A stretch of 64,000 bases of DNA from Nocardia exalbida NBRC 100660. GTDB taxonomy: Bacteria; Actinomycetota; Actinomycetes; Mycobacteriales; Mycobacteriaceae. This document shows, piece after piece, positions 50,832-60,215 of the stretch (positions within the stretch are counted from its first letter, which is position 1; every line of letters starts with the position of its first letter). The stretch covers positions 1-64,000 of the forward strand of contig NZ_BAFZ01000126.1 in assembly GCF_000308575.1 (NCBI RefSeq). Reading direction: 5' to 3'. A program made the translations under genes and the position numbers. Under the pieces are notes generated by a model, which saw nothing but the letters and a program-made list of their open reading frames with translations, did no database searches and was not told where the DNA came from.

Positions 50832-52403
50832 TCAGGACGAATAATCCTTGCGCAGCTGGACTTTCACCACCTTGCCGCTCGCGTTGCGCGGCAGCTCGGC
50901 CAGCAGCACCAGGTCCTTGGGGTGCTTGTAGCGCGCCAGGTTCTCGTTGAGGAACGGCTCCAGCTCGGCCAGGGTCAACTCGTCGTCCGGGTTGTGCAGC
51001 GCGACCACCGCGACCGGCACCTCGCCCCACTTCTCGTGCGTGCGGCCGACCACCGCCGCCTCGCGGATCTTCGGATGCGCGAACAGGACGTTCTCCACCT
51101 CGGCGCAGTAGATGTTCTCTCCGCCGGAGATGATCATGTCCTTCTTGCGGTCGACCACGTAGATGAAGCCCTCTTCGTCCTGGCGGACCAGGTCGCCGGA
51201 GTGGAACCAGCCGCCCGCGAACGCCTCGGCGGTGGCCTCCGGCTTGTTCCAGTAACCCTGCATGAGCGTCGGGCCGCGGTAGACGATCTCGCCGACCTCA
51301 CCGGGTGCGACGTCGTTCATCTCCTCGTCGACGATGCGCGCCTGAATGGTCGGGATGGGCTTGCCGACCGAGCCGAGCTTGCGGATCGCGTCCTTGCCCT
51401 CCAGCACGCAGGTGATCGGCGACATCTCCGTCTGCCCGAACACCGCGACGTTGAACGCGTTCGGGAAGCACTCCGCCATCGCGCGCAGCACGGTGTCCGA
51501 GGCGGGCGCCGCGCCCCAGCTGAGCGCCTCCAGCGCGAGCTTGCGATCCTTCACCGTCGGGTGGTCGCAGACCAGCTGCCACTGGGCGGGCACGCAGAAG
51601 GCGGAGGTGGCCTGCTCCTGCTCCAGTGCGTCCAGGAACTCACCGGCGTCGAATGCGCCGAGCGGATGCAGCACCGTTTTCGCACCGAGCAGGAAAGCCG
51701 GGGCGAGACTGCCGAGGCCCGCGATGTGGAACAGCGGCGAGGTGCACAGCCCGATCGACTCCGGCTGCATCGCCAGCGCCCGGATGCAGGTCAGCGCCTG
51801 GGCGTTCATGTTCGCGTGGGTCAGCACCGCGCCTTTCGGGCTGCCGGTGGTGCCCGAGGTGTACATGATGAGGCTGGGGGTGTCCTCGGGGATGTCCAGC
51901 GGGGTGTGCGGCTCACCCGGCTCGGCGAGCAGGTCGTCGAAGCCGATCACGCCGTCGCCGGACGCGCCGCCGATCACCACGCAGGTCTCCAGGGTGGGCG
52001 CCTGCGCCCGCACGGCGGTGGCCAGCGGCAGCAACACGGTGTCGGTGACGACCGCCTTGGCTCCGCTGTCGCTGACGATGTAGGCGACCTCCGGCGGCGT
52101 CAGGCGGAAGTTGACCGGCACCGCGATCGCGCCCAGCGCGTTGATGCCGAACACGGCTTCGAGGTACTCCGGGTAGTTCAGCGCCAGGATCAGCACCCGG
52201 TCGCCGAACCCGACGCCCCGGCGGGCCAATCCGTCGGCGAACTTCAGCGACCGCTCGTGCAACTGCCGCCAGGTGGTGTCCACGCCACGGAATCGCAGCG
52301 CGACCGCGTCCGGGCGCATCTGCGCGTGCACGGCGAGCTGGTTGTTCCAGTGGTTGCGCCGCGACCTGATCGGTTCGTCGAGCGCTGCTGCCCCGGTGGT
52401 CAT
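50832..52403 (-). CDS. Fatty-acid--CoA ligase, FadD5-like
   Basis: 523 residues, ANL superfamily: A3 MYTSGTTGSPKGAVLTH, FNVAVFGQTEMSP, GWFHSGDLVRQDEEGFIYVVDRKKDMIISGGENIYCAEVE, and the C-terminal acyl-activating Lys in LPRNASGKVVKVQLR. It looks close to M. tuberculosis FadD5 (NWVNQLxxHAxMxPDAxALRF..TW, EMSPxTC, IVYRxPTLMxxYWNxPEATAEAF), linked to lipid recycling and mce1. It would make acyl-CoA from a fatty acid and ATP. ATG 52403 follows GAGAGGAGTTCGTGGCA, nine codons inside the longer frame from 52430. Divergent from the second nitronate monooxygenase. Confidence 0.9.
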   Translation of the reverse strand: MTTGAAALDEPIRSRRNHWNNQLAVHAQMRPDAVALRFRGVDTTWRQLHERSLKFADGLARRGVGFGDRVLILALNYPEYLEAVFGINALGAIAVPVNFRLTPPEVAYIVSDSGAKAVVTDTVLLPLATAVRAQAPTLETCVVIGGASGDGVIGFDDLLAEPGEPHTPLDIPEDTPSLIMYTSGTTGSPKGAVLTHANMNAQALTCIRALAMQPESIGLCTSPLFHIAGLGSLAPAFLLGAKTVLHPLGAFDAGEFLDALEQEQATSAFCVPAQWQLVCDHPTVKDRKLALEALSWGAAPASDTVLRAMAECFPNAFNVAVFGQTEMSPITCVLEGKDAIRKLGSVGKPIPTIQARIVDEEMNDVAPGEVGEIVYRGPTLMQGYWNKPEATAEAFAGGWFHSGDLVRQDEEGFIYVVDRKKDMIISGGENIYCAEVENVLFAHPKIREAAVVGRTHEKWGEVPVAVVALHNPDDELTLAELEPFLNENLARYKHPKDLVLLAELPRNASGKVVKVQLRKDYSS

Positions 52404-52744
52404 TGCCACGAACTCCTCTCGGACCGTCATCGGCCCGCCGGGTTGTCCGACGGCGGCGACGGGCTGAATCGCGTGCAGAATAGCAACTAACTTATCCGAC
52501 CAGCAAGGGATAGCGAGATGAATCGGGGTTAATCAGCCCCGGCCGGGTGTCGAGCCCGGCGGCGCGCCTTCTAGCAGGCTATACGATCTCATCGCAGTCG
52601 CGGCGCCGCGCGGACAATGCCGGAAAAGATCATCAAATATGCGAACCTCGGCTCACTTATGAGTTGAATGCGAGGCGATCCTCGTGTCACCATCGACCTC
52701 AACGGGCGAACCGGCACGCCCGCGCGAGGTATAGGAGAAGCGCA
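52404..52744. other. 341-bp divergent intergenic region (fadD5-like / nitronate monooxygenase)
   Basis: No gene. It contains a small hairpin GCCGGG/CCCGGC at 52542-52560, a CTCA-CTTA-TGAG palindrome near 52650, and the GGAGAAGCGCA ribosome-binding site of the downstream gene. I found no recognisable KstR or other named operator. Confidence 0.35.
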
Positions 52745-53722
52745 ATGCTGCGGACCAGGTTCACTGAGAAGTTCGGAGTGAAGCACCCGATCGTGCAGGG
52801 CGGCATGATGTGGGTGGGGCGGGCCGAACTCGTCGCGGCGGTCGCCAACGCGGGCGGGCTCGGCTTCATCACGGCCCTGACCCAGCCGACCCCCGACGAC
52901 CTGCGCCGCGAGATCGCGCGCACCAAAGAGCTGACCGACAAGCCGTTCGGCGTGAACGTCACCATCCTGCCGTCGATCAACCCGCCGCCGTACGCGGAAT
53001 ACGTGCAGGCGATCATCGACAGCGGCATCAAGATCGTCGAGACGGCGGGCAGCAACCCGGAGCCGTTTCTGCCCTACTACAAGGACGCCGGCATCAAGGT
53101 GCTGCACAAGTGCACCAGCGTGCGGCACGCGCTGAAGGCCGAGCGGATCGGTGTGGACGGGGTGAGCATCGACGGCTTCGAGTGCGCGGGCCATCCCGGC
53201 GAGGACGACGTTCCCGGCCTCGTGCTCATCCCCGCCGCCGCCCGCGAACTGACCATCCCGATGATCGCCTCCGGCGGGATCGCCGACGCCCGCGGCCTGG
53301 TCGCCGCGCTCGCCCTCGGCGCGGACGGCGTCAACATGGGCACCCGGTTCCTGTGCACGCAGGAGTCCTCGATCGATCAGAAGGTCAAGGAGAAGATCGT
53401 CGCGAACTCCGAGCGCGACACCCAGCTCATCTTCCGCACCATGCGCAACACGGCGCGGGTCGCGGACAACGAGATCAGCCGCAAGGTCGTCGAGATCGAG
53501 AAGTCCGGCGGCACGTTCGACGACGTGCGGGATCTGGTCGCCGGAGCGCGCGGCCGCCGGGTGTTCGAAGAGGGCGATCTGGACGCCGGCATCTGGTCGG
53601 TCGGCCTGTGCCAGGGCTTGATCCACGACATCCCGACCTGCGCCGAACTGATCGGCCGGATGGTCACCGAGGCCGAGCAGCTGATCACTGCGCGCCTCGC
53701 CGAAACCGTGGTGGTCGGCTGA
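52745..53722 (+). CDS. Nitronate monooxygenase family FMN protein
   Basis: 325 residues: MLRTRFTEKFGVKHPIVQGGMMWVGRAELVAAVANAGGLGFITA start, NVTILPS, FECAGHPGEDD (the family His, about residue 150), IPMIASGGIADARGLVAALALGADGVNMGTRFLCTQE, and RNTARVADNEISRKVVEIE. The typical short nitronate monooxygenase with FMN. It oxidises alkyl nitronates in well-studied members; the physiological substrate here is unknown. ATG 52745 after GGAGAAGCGCA. It is convergent with the MBL-fold gene (6 bp apart). Confidence 0.9.
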   Translation: MLRTRFTEKFGVKHPIVQGGMMWVGRAELVAAVANAGGLGFITALTQPTPDDLRREIARTKELTDKPFGVNVTILPSINPPPYAEYVQAIIDSGIKIVETAGSNPEPFLPYYKDAGIKVLHKCTSVRHALKAERIGVDGVSIDGFECAGHPGEDDVPGLVLIPAAARELTIPMIASGGIADARGLVAALALGADGVNMGTRFLCTQESSIDQKVKEKIVANSERDTQLIFRTMRNTARVADNEISRKVVEIEKSGGTFDDVRDLVAGARGRRVFEEGDLDAGIWSVGLCQGLIHDIPTCAELIGRMVTEAEQLITARLAETVVVG

Positions 53723-53728
53723 CCGGAG

Positions 53729-54700
53729 TTACCTGGCCGCGCGGGCGGTGACGGCCGCGTAGTCGTGGCTCGCGACGAGTTCGATGCCGTCGGGCAGCGC
53801 GTGCAGGCGGTGGATGGTGGCGAAGGCGGCGTCCCGGTCGGCGTCGAACAGCTTGCCGGGCATCGGCGCCTTCTCCCGCAGCAGATCGACCTGCAACTTG
53901 CTCCAGACGGCGTCGCCCGCGAGCAGCACCCGACTGCCGTCGTCCACCGCCAGCAGCACACCGATGCTGCCCGGCGTGTGGCCCGCGAGATCGACCAACA
54001 GCACCGAACCGTCGCCGAACAGGTCCTTGCTGCGCGGGAAGGTCAGCACCGGCGGGCCGTCGAGGTCGAAGCGGTCGAAGCCGCGTCCACGCAGCGGGCC
54101 ACGCGCCACACCGGCGGGCGCGTGCGGGCCGCCCATCGCCCAGTCGTACTCGGCTCCCGGCAACCGGATCTCGACCGATGCGGGCAACTCGAGCAGGCCC
54201 GAGACATGGTCCCAGTGCAGGTGGGTCGGCACCACGAAATCGATGTCCTCGCCCGCCACGTCGTGCGCGGCGAGCGCGTCGGCCAGACCGAGCACCGGCT
54301 TGTCCGGCGCGACGAGCAGCGGCACCGGGAAGGGGAGTTCGGGCAGCACGCGTTCGTGCACGCCCGCGCACAGGGCCGGATCGACCAGGAAACGCGCCTT
54401 CGGATGCTCGACCAGGAACGCCGCCATCGACAGCCGCATCTCCCGTAGGCTGCGCACGCCCTCGGCCACGATGGTGGTCGGCGCGGACATGGTGGCCTGG
54501 GTCAGCACGGTCAGCTCGACCGTGGCGCGCGCGGGGGGCGGCGCCAGCACTTCGAGGTTCGCCAGCAGGGTGGTGTCGGGGCGGCGCGGCCGCAACAACC
54601 GGCCCGGCGTGGCCGCCAGCGCGGCGCAGCAGCGCAGCAGGACGGGCAGAGTCGGTGTGCGCTCGGCGCGGGTGGCGGCACCGCTGTCCGGTTCGGTCAC
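53729..54700 (-). CDS. MBL-fold metallohydrolase
   Basis: 323 residues with the full binuclear metal signature HLHWDH (His160, His162, Asp164, His165), LAGHTPGSIG near 250, LLAGDAVWSKL near 275 and a final SHDYAAVTARAAR. The N-terminal about 70 residues are a basic, low-complexity lead (LRCCAALAATPGRLLRPRRPD) and may bind DNA or anchor to membrane; alternatively translation starts later at MSAPTT. It is the lactonase/phosphorylcholine-like subclass; substrate unknown. GTG 54700 is used. It is divergent from the ACP-PKS-FAAL operon, 152 bp away. Confidence 0.8.
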   Translation of the reverse strand: MTEPDSGAATRAERTPTLPVLLRCCAALAATPGRLLRPRRPDTTLLANLEVLAPPPARATVELTVLTQATMSAPTTIVAEGVRSLREMRLSMAAFLVEHPKARFLVDPALCAGVHERVLPELPFPVPLLVAPDKPVLGLADALAAHDVAGEDIDFVVPTHLHWDHVSGLLELPASVEIRLPGAEYDWAMGGPHAPAGVARGPLRGRGFDRFDLDGPPVLTFPRSKDLFGDGSVLLVDLAGHTPGSIGVLLAVDDGSRVLLAGDAVWSKLQVDLLREKAPMPGKLFDADRDAAFATIHRLHALPDGIELVASHDYAAVTARAAR

Positions 54701-54852
54701 GGTGCCACGGTATGCGATCACCGCCGGTTCGCGAAAGAGCCGGGCTGGCAGCGGATATGCGACCTTGCCCAGGACGATTTCTCCGGCATAATCGCGGGGG
54801 TACCGATCTCGAGTGGGTAACAGCAGCCGGGGAGACGGGGAGGGAGGACGCG

Positions 54853-55149
54853 ATGCGGCCCAGTCTTCCGGACGGGCACAGTGGCGCGCAGGAGAACGAG
54901 GGTTCGCTCGGCTATAGCCGGCGCACCGCGCTCACGTGCGCCGCCGTCCTGGCTGTCGCGGATCTACTAGGCGTCGACGCCGCCGCGGTGTCGACCAGTT
55001 CGCCCTTCACCGATCTCGGCCTCGGTTCCAGTCAACTCGCGAGGCTGACCGCCCATCTCGAAGACGCCATGGGAGTCGAGGTTCCGCTGACCGCGATCTA
55101 CGACCATCCGGACATCGAACAGCTTGTCGAGTATCTCGCGATGCGATGA
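54853..55149 (+). CDS. Free-standing acyl carrier protein
   Basis: 98 residues with an ACP fold. The Ppant attachment site is in PFTDLGLGSSQLARL (LGxGS, Ser59 by alignment with LGxDSL), with the typical helix II/III pattern LTAHLEDAMGVEVPLTAIYDHPDIEQLVEYLAMR. The 30-residue N-terminal extension is unusual. ATG 54853 is preceded by GAGGGAGGACGCG. The ATG of the PKS gene overlaps its stop (ATGA), so ACP and PKS are made together. It should carry the acyl group activated by the FAAL two genes downstream and pass it to the ketosynthase. Confidence 0.88.
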   Translation: MRPSLPDGHSGAQENEGSLGYSRRTALTCAAVLAVADLLGVDAAAVSTSSPFTDLGLGSSQLARLTAHLEDAMGVEVPLTAIYDHPDIEQLVEYLAMR

Positions 55150-58100
55150 GCGGCGCGCCCACCGACCCCGCCGGCTCGCATCCCCCCGTCTCCGTCATCG
55201 GCATCGGCTGCCGACTGCCCGGAGCGGCGAGCGCCGCCGAGTTCTGGCAACTGCTGATCGAGGGCCGGGACGCCACGTCCACCCCGCCCGCAGGGCGGCT
55301 GGGCTCTCGCCACGGCGGGTACCTCGATGACGTCGAGTCCTTCGACAACGACTGGTTCGCCATCTCCGACCGCGAGGCCGCGCTCATGGATCCGCAGCAG
55401 CGGCTCGCGCTGGAGGTCGCGGTCGAGGCGCTCGACGACGCCGGGATCGGCTACCGCGTACGGGGTTCCAGGGCAGCCGTCGTCTTCGGCGCTTCGGGGT
55501 ACGACCACGGCATCGCGGTACTCGGCCGCGCTGGCCACGACGCACCCTACGCGGTGACCGGGTCCGCGCTCAGCATCATCGCCAACCGGCTGTCGTACGT
55601 GCTCGATCTGCACGGGCCGAGCCTGGTGCTCGACAGCGCCTGCTCGTCCTCGCTCGCCGCGGTGGACCTCGCCGTCCGGCTGCTCGCCGACGGCACGGTC
55701 CCGTTCGCCATCGTGGGCGGCGTCAATCTCGTTTTGCTGGAGCACACCTCGAACTATCTGGCCGAGGGCGGGTTTCTGTCGCCCGGCGGGCGGTCGGCGC
55801 CGTTCGACGTCACCGCCGACGGCTACACCCGCGGTGACGGCTGCGCCGTGGTGGTGCTGCAACGCAGTTCGGACGCGGTACGCGAGGGCAACCGGGTCTA
55901 CGCGGAGATCGCCGGAAGCGCCGTCGGGTCGGACGGGCGCTCGAACGGCCTGTACGCGCCGAACGGTCGCGCGCAGCAGGAGACGTTGCGTACCGCCTGG
56001 TCGCGGGCCGGGAGCGCGCCGAGCCGCGCGGGCTACATCGAATGTCACGGCACAGGTACGCCGTTGGGCGACGCGGTGGAAGTCGGCGCGCTCGCCGCCG
56101 CGCTCGGCGACAGCGCGGGTGATCCGACCTGGATCGGCTCGGTGAAGTCGAACATCGGGCATCTGGAGGCCGCCGCCGGAGTCACCGGGATGGTGAAGAC
56201 CGCGCTGTCCATCCACCACGGGATGATCGCCCCGACGATCAACGTCCACACCGAACACCCACTGCTGCACTTGGCCGAGCGCGGCCTGCGGGTGCCGACC
56301 GAGCCGGTGGACTGGAGCCGGGTGGCCGCTCCGGAGCGCATGGCGGGCGTCAGCTCGTTCGGATTCGGCGGCACGATCGCCCACATCGTGCTCCGCGGCG
56401 TCGACCGACCCCGGTCCGATCGCGCCGAGCACTTCCCGATTCTGCTGACGCTCACCGCACGCGACGACGAGGAATTGCGCGAACGCGCACAGCGGCTGGC
56501 CGTCGCACTGGACGAGGCGCGGCCGGCGCTGCCCGAGTTCGCCTCGGCGGCGGCGCGATCGCTTCCCGAGCGGGCCCGGGCAGCGGTTCTCGCGCACGAT
56601 CACGCCGACGCGGTACACCGGCTGCGCGCTTTCGGAGGCGGCGACGCAGGCGCGGCGCTCGGCCCCGTGGCGACTCGCCGCCGCGGCGGGCTGTTGTTCC
56701 TGTTCTCCGGACAAGGCGGCCAGCATCCGAAGATGGGCCGCGCGCTGGCGGCGCGGTATCCGGTCTTCGCCGCCGCGCTCGCCGAGACGACCGACGCGAT
56801 CGTGGCGGCGGGCGGACCGCGAGTGTGGACACCGCGTCACGGTTTCGCCCCCTCGGGCGAGACGCAAGCCACGGATCTCGTGCAGCCCGCGTTGTTCGTT
56901 TTCCAGATGGCGCTGGTGAAGCTGCTGGCGGCGTGGGGAGTTCGGCCCGACGCGGTGGCGGGGCACAGCCTGGGTGAGATCGCGGCGGCGGCGGTGAGCG
57001 GTGCGCTGTCGGTCGCGGACGCGGCGCGCGTGGTGGTGCTGCGCAGCGCGACCCTGGCGCATCTGGACGGGCACGGCGCGATGGCGGTCCTGGAGGCGCA
57101 CCCGGACGAAGCGGCCAAACTCGTGGAGCCGATGCGGGCGGAGGTGGCCATCGCCGCGGTCAACGGCCCGAGATCGGTTGTCGTGTCCGGCACGCCACGC
57201 TATGTCGACACACTGGTGCGGCGGGCCACGCGCCGCAACATGTTCGCGCGCAGGCTCGCGGTCGACTTCGCCGCGCACAGCCCGCAGGTCGTTACCGTGC
57301 TCGCGCCTTTCGTCGCGGCGTTGACCGAGATCACCGCCCGGACGCCGCGCGTACCGGTGTACTCGACGGCGCGGCGCGGCACGAAACTCACCACGGCGGC
57401 AATGGACCGCGACTACTGGTTCGAGAACGCCGCGGGCACGGTGGAATTGGCGGCCGCCTTGGAACGCGCGGCGGGCGATGGCATCTCGACCGTGGTCGAG
57501 ATCGGCCCGCATCCGTTGCTGCTCCCGGCGGTGCGGGAGTATCCGGCCTTCCGCGACGGTACGCATGCCGTGGCGCTGCGCGATGACGAGGCGAGCGGCT
57601 TCCTCACCGGCTTGGCGCGACTGTACCTGGAGGGGCGGCCGGTCGATTGGTCCGCGCTCGGTCCCTTCGGCCCGCTCGCACCGCGGCAGTGGCGCAAGCG
57701 GAAGTTCCCGCTGCTGGTGGCCGGGCCCGCGAGCGCGCACGTCCCCGAATCCGTCTTCGCCGCCGAGGATCTCGCTCATCACGTGGTGCAGGGCGAGGGC
57801 ATCGTCCCCGCCGTCTTCTGGCTGCGCAGGCTGCTGCAACTCGCCCGGGACACCGCGGGGACGGCCGCCCTGGCCGACTTCGCCGTGCACGAGCGAACCG
57901 ATCCGGCCGTGCTGGCCGAGGTCGTCTACCGCGGGCCGGGAGCGGAGGAAAGCGTGCGGGCGGAGGTCACGGGCACCGGGACGCTGGCTTCGGCCCGGCC
58001 CGCCGGTGACCCCACACCCGCGGATATCGTCGCATGGATGCGGGTGGTCGACGCAAACCGGGCCGCCCGGCACCACATGCGCGTCATCACCACCGGCGCT

Positions 58101-60215
58101 TTCTACCAGGAATTGCGCCGCAGGCGGCTGGAGTACGGTCCCCGGTTTCGCACGCTGCGCGGTATCGCGGCGGGTACCGGACGCGCGCTCGGCCTGTTCG
58201 ACGCCGCTGAATTGCATCGCACCGCAACGCTGGACGGCTGCCTGCACGTGCTCGCCGCGGCGGTGTTCGACGAGTTGCCCACCGCATCGATTCCGCTGCC
58301 GATCGGCATCGACTCGGCCTGGCTGTCGCACGAGCCGAATCGCCACGTGCTCGAGGTGCACGCGCTGGTGCGGGAGCGCGGCGACACCGGACTGGTCGGG
58401 GACGTCATCGCGACCGACCAGCACGGCGTGCCCTGTCTCGCCTTCTCGGGCGTGCACATCCGTTACGCCGACCCCGGCGCGGAGGAGGAACTCGGCGCAC
58501 TTCGCACGGTACGTGCCGACGAAACGCGGGCCGCGCCCTTCCGTCACGAGGTTTGGCAAGCTCGCGATCCCCGCGCGCTCGGGATCGGCGACGCGGCCGA
58601 GAGCCTCGTGCGGCGCGCGGTGGTGGTGGGTGCTTCGGATCTCGCGGTACGGCTCGCCCGCGCGCTGGACGCCGAACTGCCGACCGAGCGGATCGCACGC
58701 GAACCGGACGACGCGAGCCCGCTCGTCGCCGCGGTCCTCACCGGGCGCGGCGGCCACGCCGTGGTGGTCGTCTGGCCCGCGGACTCCGGCGGGAACGGCG
58801 ACCAGAACACCGCCGCGGCGACGAGTCGCGTCCTCGAACTGCTGCAACTGGTTTGCGCCCACGCCGCCACCGCGTCCGTGACGGTCGTACTGCCGCTGCT
58901 GGAGGCGGCGCGCTCACTCTCGCGGCCCGACGAGCCCGGCGCGCCGATCTCGATCGTCCCCGCCGCGATCGCCGGGCTGGTGCGCTCGCTCCAACTCGAG
59001 ACGGGCCGGACGGTACGGCTGATCTGGACCGACCCCGACCTCAGGAACTTGCCGCCGCTCACCCGTCTGGTGACGGCTACCGACAGCGCGATTCCCGGCG
59101 AGCTGCGCCTGTCGGCGGGCGAGGTCGCGGTGCGGCGCTTCGTGCCCGCGCGAGCGCGGGCCCTGCCGGTCGCCGGCATCGACGCGAACGGAACCTACGT
59201 CGTCACCGGCGGGCTCGGCACGCTCGGTTCGGTCGCCGTGCGCTGGTTGCTCGACGGAGGCGCGCGCGACGTGGTGGTGCTGACTCGCGCGCCCCGCCCG
59301 GTGCCCGCGCTGCTCGACGGCTTGGAGGACCGCATCGTCGTGGTGCGCTGCGACGCCGCCGACCGGGACGATCTGGCCAACGCGCTCAGCGATATCCGGG
59401 CCTCCGATTCCGCGATTCGCGGCGTCGTGCACGCGGCGGGTGTGCTGGAGGACGCCGGATTCGAGGCGGTCACCACCGGCCAGGTGGCCAGGATGTTCCT
59501 GCCCAAATCCACCGCGGCGGGCAATCTGATCGAGCTCACCGCGCCCGACGCCACGGATTTCGTCCTGTTGTTCTCCTCGGCCACCGGTGCGCTCGGAGCG
59601 CCGGGGCAGGCCGCCTACGCCGCCGCCAACGCGGCGATGGACGCCCTGGCCCAGCGTGATCCGGGCAGCCGGATTCTGAGCGTCGGCTGGGGGCTGTGGG
59701 ATTCCGGCCTCGGCGCGGCCGCCGGCGGAGCGGCCCATCTGCGGCGCGCGGGCATCGGGGCGTTCGACCTGCGGCGCGGAAGCGCCGTACTGTCCCAGGC
59801 CCTGCGCTACGACGGCCCGTACCTGCTCGCCCTGGAGTACACCCCGACGACCGACGCGTCCCCGGTGGCGGTGCGCTTGGCGAATCTGCTGGCGCCGACG
59901 CCGGATTCGAGCACCGCTTCCACCCGGCACACCGCGACCGAGCCCGCGCCGCCGGAGCCGACCGAACCGCTCACCACGATCATCCGCAGGGTCCTCGCGA
60001 GCACGCTCGATCTCCCCGCCGAGCACATCGACCCCGCCGCCGACTTCAACGAGCTGGGGCTCAGCTCGCTGCTCGCGATCGAGATGCGACGGACTCTGGA
60101 ATCGCGGCTGCGCGTCCGGATCGCCACCGCGGAGTTGTTCAAGCACCCCACCATCACCGCCCTCGGCGCGGCCCTGCTCGAGCGTGTCACCACGGATACC
60201 GGAGACGCCTCGTGA
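55146..60215 (+). CDS. Type I modular polyketide synthase, KS-AT-DH-KR-ACP
   Basis: 1689 residues. KS: DSACSSSLAAVD (Cys166), ECHGTGTPLGD (His301) and KSNIGHLEAAAG (His339). AT: FLFSGQGGQHPKMGRAL, GHSLGEIAAAAV (Ser608); the selectivity stretch VDFAAHSPQ does not clearly read as malonyl or methylmalonyl. DH: HVVQGEGIVP (His879, HxxxGxxxxP) and DGCLHVL. KR: TGGLGTLGSVA, FSSATG (Ser1478) and AAYAAANA (Tyr1491). C-terminal ACP: ELGLSSLLAIEMR (Ser1641). There is no ER or thioesterase. It would add one extender unit and leave a dehydrated, unsaturated acyl chain. ATGA/GTGA overlaps tie it to the ACP and the FAAL. Confidence 0.92.
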   Translation: MSGAPTDPAGSHPPVSVIGIGCRLPGAASAAEFWQLLIEGRDATSTPPAGRLGSRHGGYLDDVESFDNDWFAISDREAALMDPQQRLALEVAVEALDDAGIGYRVRGSRAAVVFGASGYDHGIAVLGRAGHDAPYAVTGSALSIIANRLSYVLDLHGPSLVLDSACSSSLAAVDLAVRLLADGTVPFAIVGGVNLVLLEHTSNYLAEGGFLSPGGRSAPFDVTADGYTRGDGCAVVVLQRSSDAVREGNRVYAEIAGSAVGSDGRSNGLYAPNGRAQQETLRTAWSRAGSAPSRAGYIECHGTGTPLGDAVEVGALAAALGDSAGDPTWIGSVKSNIGHLEAAAGVTGMVKTALSIHHGMIAPTINVHTEHPLLHLAERGLRVPTEPVDWSRVAAPERMAGVSSFGFGGTIAHIVLRGVDRPRSDRAEHFPILLTLTARDDEELRERAQRLAVALDEARPALPEFASAAARSLPERARAAVLAHDHADAVHRLRAFGGGDAGAALGPVATRRRGGLLFLFSGQGGQHPKMGRALAARYPVFAAALAETTDAIVAAGGPRVWTPRHGFAPSGETQATDLVQPALFVFQMALVKLLAAWGVRPDAVAGHSLGEIAAAAVSGALSVADAARVVVLRSATLAHLDGHGAMAVLEAHPDEAAKLVEPMRAEVAIAAVNGPRSVVVSGTPRYVDTLVRRATRRNMFARRLAVDFAAHSPQVVTVLAPFVAALTEITARTPRVPVYSTARRGTKLTTAAMDRDYWFENAAGTVELAAALERAAGDGISTVVEIGPHPLLLPAVREYPAFRDGTHAVALRDDEASGFLTGLARLYLEGRPVDWSALGPFGPLAPRQWRKRKFPLLVAGPASAHVPESVFAAEDLAHHVVQGEGIVPAVFWLRRLLQLARDTAGTAALADFAVHERTDPAVLAEVVYRGPGAEESVRAEVTGTGTLASARPAGDPTPADIVAWMRVVDANRAARHHMRVITTGAFYQELRRRRLEYGPRFRTLRGIAAGTGRALGLFDAAELHRTATLDGCLHVLAAAVFDELPTASIPLPIGIDSAWLSHEPNRHVLEVHALVRERGDTGLVGDVIATDQHGVPCLAFSGVHIRYADPGAEEELGALRTVRADETRAAPFRHEVWQARDPRALGIGDAAESLVRRAVVVGASDLAVRLARALDAELPTERIAREPDDASPLVAAVLTGRGGHAVVVVWPADSGGNGDQNTAAATSRVLELLQLVCAHAATASVTVVLPLLEAARSLSRPDEPGAPISIVPAAIAGLVRSLQLETGRTVRLIWTDPDLRNLPPLTRLVTATDSAIPGELRLSAGEVAVRRFVPARARALPVAGIDANGTYVVTGGLGTLGSVAVRWLLDGGARDVVVLTRAPRPVPALLDGLEDRIVVVRCDAADRDDLANALSDIRASDSAIRGVVHAAGVLEDAGFEAVTTGQVARMFLPKSTAAGNLIELTAPDATDFVLLFSSATGALGAPGQAAYAAANAAMDALAQRDPGSRILSVGWGLWDSGLGAAAGGAAHLRRAGIGAFDLRRGSAVLSQALRYDGPYLLALEYTPTTDASPVAVRLANLLAPTPDSSTASTRHTATEPAPPEPTEPLTTIIRRVLASTLDLPAEHIDPAADFNELGLSSLLAIEMRRTLESRLRVRIATAELFKHPTITALGAALLERVTTDTGDAS

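Noticed and set aside
55098..58862. 1254-codon minus-strand frame opposite the PKS
   Set aside because: Antisense of the PKS; Arg/His/Gln-rich, no domains.
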